This document shows, piece after piece, positions 62,774 to 64,000 of a stretch of DNA of 64,000 nucleotides. The notes beneath the pieces were generated by a model, which did not search any database, had not been told where the DNA came from, and was given only the letters and a program-made list of their open reading frames with translations. This stretch comes from Sphingobacterium multivorum (lineage in GTDB: Bacteria; Bacteroidota; Bacteroidia; Sphingobacteriales; Sphingobacteriaceae). The number at the start of each line of letters is the position of its first letter. Positions within the stretch are counted from its first letter, which is position 1. Made by a program: the position numbers and the translations under genes. Location of the stretch: the NCBI RefSeq assembly GCF_039511225.1, contig NZ_CP154261.1, positions 434,001 to 498,000 on the forward strand, read 5' to 3'.

Positions 62774-63463
62774 ATGAAAATGAATAGAAAATTGGCTGTA
62801 TTAGGTTTGACAGTTGCAACCTCAGCTATGTTATTTGGAAGTTGTTCTACCATCCAAAATACGAATAATACAACTAAAGGTGGCGTTATCGGTGGTGTTG
62901 CCGGTGGTGCATTGGGTGCATTAATCGGTGGTAAAGCTGGTAATACGGCGATCGGTACATTAGCGGGTGCCGCCATTGGTGGAGCTGCCGGTGTATTGAT
63001 CGGTAAAAAAATGGATAAGCAAGCTGCTGAGATTTCTAAAACTGTTGAAGGAGCAGAAGTTACACAATCTGCGGAAGGTATCGTGGTTAAGTTTGATTCA
63101 GGTATTTTATTCGATTTCAATAAGTCAGACCTAAAAGCATCTGCTAAGGATAATATTGCAAATCTGGTAACAACCTTAAACAAAGAGCAGGGTACTGAAA
63201 TCTTGGTTATCGGCCATACAGATAATGTAGGTACGTTGGCTGCAAATGAAAAAGTATCTTTGGACCGTGCAAATTCTGTACGTGCATTTGCGGTATCTAA
63301 AGGCTTAGCATCTTCGCGTATTAGAACCGAAGGTAGAAACTTCTCTGAACCAATTGCAAGTAACGATACGGAAGCAGGACGTGCTCAAAATCGTCGTGTT
63401 GAAATCGTGATTGTGGCAGGTGATCAAATGAAGAAAGAAGCAAAACAACAAGCAGGTCAATAA
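62774..63463 (+). CDS. OmpA-like lipoprotein with glycine-zipper domain
   Basis: The 229-residue protein has a lipoprotein signal (AMLFGSC), a glycine-rich zipper (GGVIGGVAGGALGALIGGKAGNTAIGTLAGAAIGGAAGVLIG, YMGG type) and an OmpA C-domain (DSGILFDFNKSDLKASAKDNIANL...VIGHTDNVGTLAANEKVSLDRANSVRAFAVSKGLASSRIRTEGRNFSEPIASNDTEAGRAQNRRVEIVI) that binds peptidoglycan. It probably anchors the outer membrane. A strong terminator follows. Confidence 0.93.
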   Translation: MKMNRKLAVLGLTVATSAMLFGSCSTIQNTNNTTKGGVIGGVAGGALGALIGGKAGNTAIGTLAGAAIGGAAGVLIGKKMDKQAAEISKTVEGAEVTQSAEGIVVKFDSGILFDFNKSDLKASAKDNIANLVTTLNKEQGTEILVIGHTDNVGTLAANEKVSLDRANSVRAFAVSKGLASSRIRTEGRNFSEPIASNDTEAGRAQNRRVEIVIVAGDQMKKEAKQQAGQ

Positions 63464-63520
63464 ATCTGATTCAGGACTTTGGTCTTTTGGGAGTCTGTTT
63501 GACTTGATTGCGAATTATAG

Positions 63521-63550
63521 AAAAAGCGCTGAATTTATCAGCGCTTTTTT
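63521..63550 (+). terminator. Rho-independent terminator of the OmpA-like gene
   Basis: AAAAAGCGCTGA (63521-63532) pairs with TCAGCGCTTTTT (63538-63549) around loop ATTTA, followed by T bases. Confidence 0.9.
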
Positions 63551-63628
63551 TGTGAAATACAGCCGTCCGAATTTTTATACGGCCCATTTACGCCTAAAAT
63601 TTGACAAAGTATAAACCATATTTCTGTC

Positions 63629-63641
63629 TGACAAACTGTCA
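63629..63641 (+). promoter_or_regulatory. TGACA-AAC-TGTCA palindrome upstream of miaB
   Basis: A perfect 5+3+5 inverted repeat lies 20 bases upstream of the -7 box, in the place of a -33 region. It may be a binding site for a regulator. Confidence 0.45.
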
Positions 63642-63660
63642 TTATATGGATTTAAATTTC

Positions 63661-63668
63661 TAACTTTG
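63661..63668 (+). promoter_or_regulatory. Candidate -7 box of the miaB promoter
   Basis: TAACTTTG matches TAnnTTTG, 109 bases before the miaB ATG. No TTG at the normal -33 position; the palindrome lies there instead. Confidence 0.4.
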
Positions 63669-63777
63669 TAGTCTTTGAAATAACTAAGGGCTTAAAATCA
63701 GATCAGCAAAAGATGAGTATTTGCATTAGTTATTCCATCGAAAATAATAAAAATTATATTCTATTGAATATCGAGCT

Positions 63778-64000
63778 ATGCTAGATTTAACACATACCAC
63801 TAAGGAACACGACGAATCTCGTCAGGGTGAGGCATTATTATTAGAACAGGATCCGATTTTAAGTAATGGACGCAAACTGTATATTGAAAGTTACGGTTGC
63901 CAGATGAATTTTTCGGATAGTGAGATTGTTGCTTCTATTTTGTTGGATAAGGGATTTGAAACAACCAAGAATTATCAGGAAGCTGATGTGGTTTTTATTA
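63778..64000 (+). CDS. miaB: tRNA-2-methylthio-N6-dimethylallyladenosine synthase, N-terminal part
   Basis: The gene runs off the right end after 74 codons: MLDLTHTTKEHDESRQGEALLLEQ followed by GRKLYIESYGCQMNFSDSEIVASILLDKGFETT, the MiaB N-terminal UPF0004 domain with the first Cys (YGCQMN) of its auxiliary cluster. MiaB adds methylthio to i6A37 in tRNA using radical SAM chemistry. The radical SAM and TRAM domains are not visible in the window. The ATG at 63778 gives about 24 residues before the conserved block, as in homologues. Confidence 0.9.
   Translation, partial: MLDLTHTTKEHDESRQGEALLLEQDPILSNGRKLYIESYGCQMNFSDSEIVASILLDKGFETTKNYQEADVVFI

Overview
The window looks like a chromosomal segment of a Bacteroidota bacterium, most likely Sphingobacteriaceae and probably close to Sphingobacterium. 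The evidence is a fused LpxC-FabZ, a PorX-type response regulator with a PglZ domain, a SusE/F-like fragment, an OprC/NosA-like TonB receptor, a bacillithiol-linked YtxJ protein, and many promoters of the Bacteroidota type (TAnnTTTG at -7, TTG or TTTG near -33) with few Shine-Dalgarno sequences. No rRNA, tRNA, CRISPR array, prophage or intact insertion sequence was seen.

Layout. Bases 1-430 hold the end of a SusE/F-like surface protein. Bases 500-6330 form a candidate copper-uptake locus: a small Cys protein, a YtkA-like lipoprotein, a TonB receptor with the CxxxM and HxM copper motifs of OprC, an MbnP-like lipoprotein and an MbnH/MauG-like dihaem lipoprotein. Bases 6.3-20.9 kb are mostly housekeeping and mostly minus strand: folP, a DUF4920 protein, tsaC, dapD, an S4 protein with an isoaspartyl peptidase, ytxJ, ribH, a TPR protein, a CapD/FlaA1-like sugar dehydratase, alanine dehydrogenase, an esterase, an orphan ABC ATPase, tsaE and porX. 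Bases 21-28 kb carry an HD hydrolase, lpxD, lpxC-fabZ, lpxA, an ABC ATPase, efp and a 5-formyl-THF cyclo-ligase. Bases 28-40.8 kb carry a TPR/HTH membrane regulator, galE, a UDP-glucuronate decarboxylase-like gene, waaA, a long GAPDH, a HemW-like protein, a beta-propeller glycosidase, an M1 peptidase and a membrane protein.

Bases 40.9-44.3 kb are a sulfide/persulfide operon: CstB-like MBL-rhodanese, TauE/SafE, and two YeeE/YedE half-proteins. A perfect palindrome lies about 41 bases upstream of its predicted start. Bases 46.5-55.8 kb are a two-component system, a porin and a complete urease operon (ureA, B, C, E, F, G, D plus a second, divergent ureE). UreC carries an unusual N-terminal extension resembling a Tat signal. 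Bases 55.8-64 kb return to housekeeping: mutY, ssb, pheS, a TetR regulator, rlmD, a small conserved protein, a CarboxypepD-like protein, an OmpA lipoprotein and the start of miaB.

The most unusual non-coding structures are four. One is an inverted element at about 59.49-59.65 kb, with six CGAA boxes spaced 11 bp apart around a 17-bp perfect stem. The second is a compact multi-stem, RNA-like fold upstream of efp (26427-26528). The third is an 11-bp inverted repeat that fills the spacer of the dapD promoter. The fourth is a 19-bp tandem duplication at the alanine dehydrogenase stop codon. All functional assignments come from reading motifs and family features; no database search was run.
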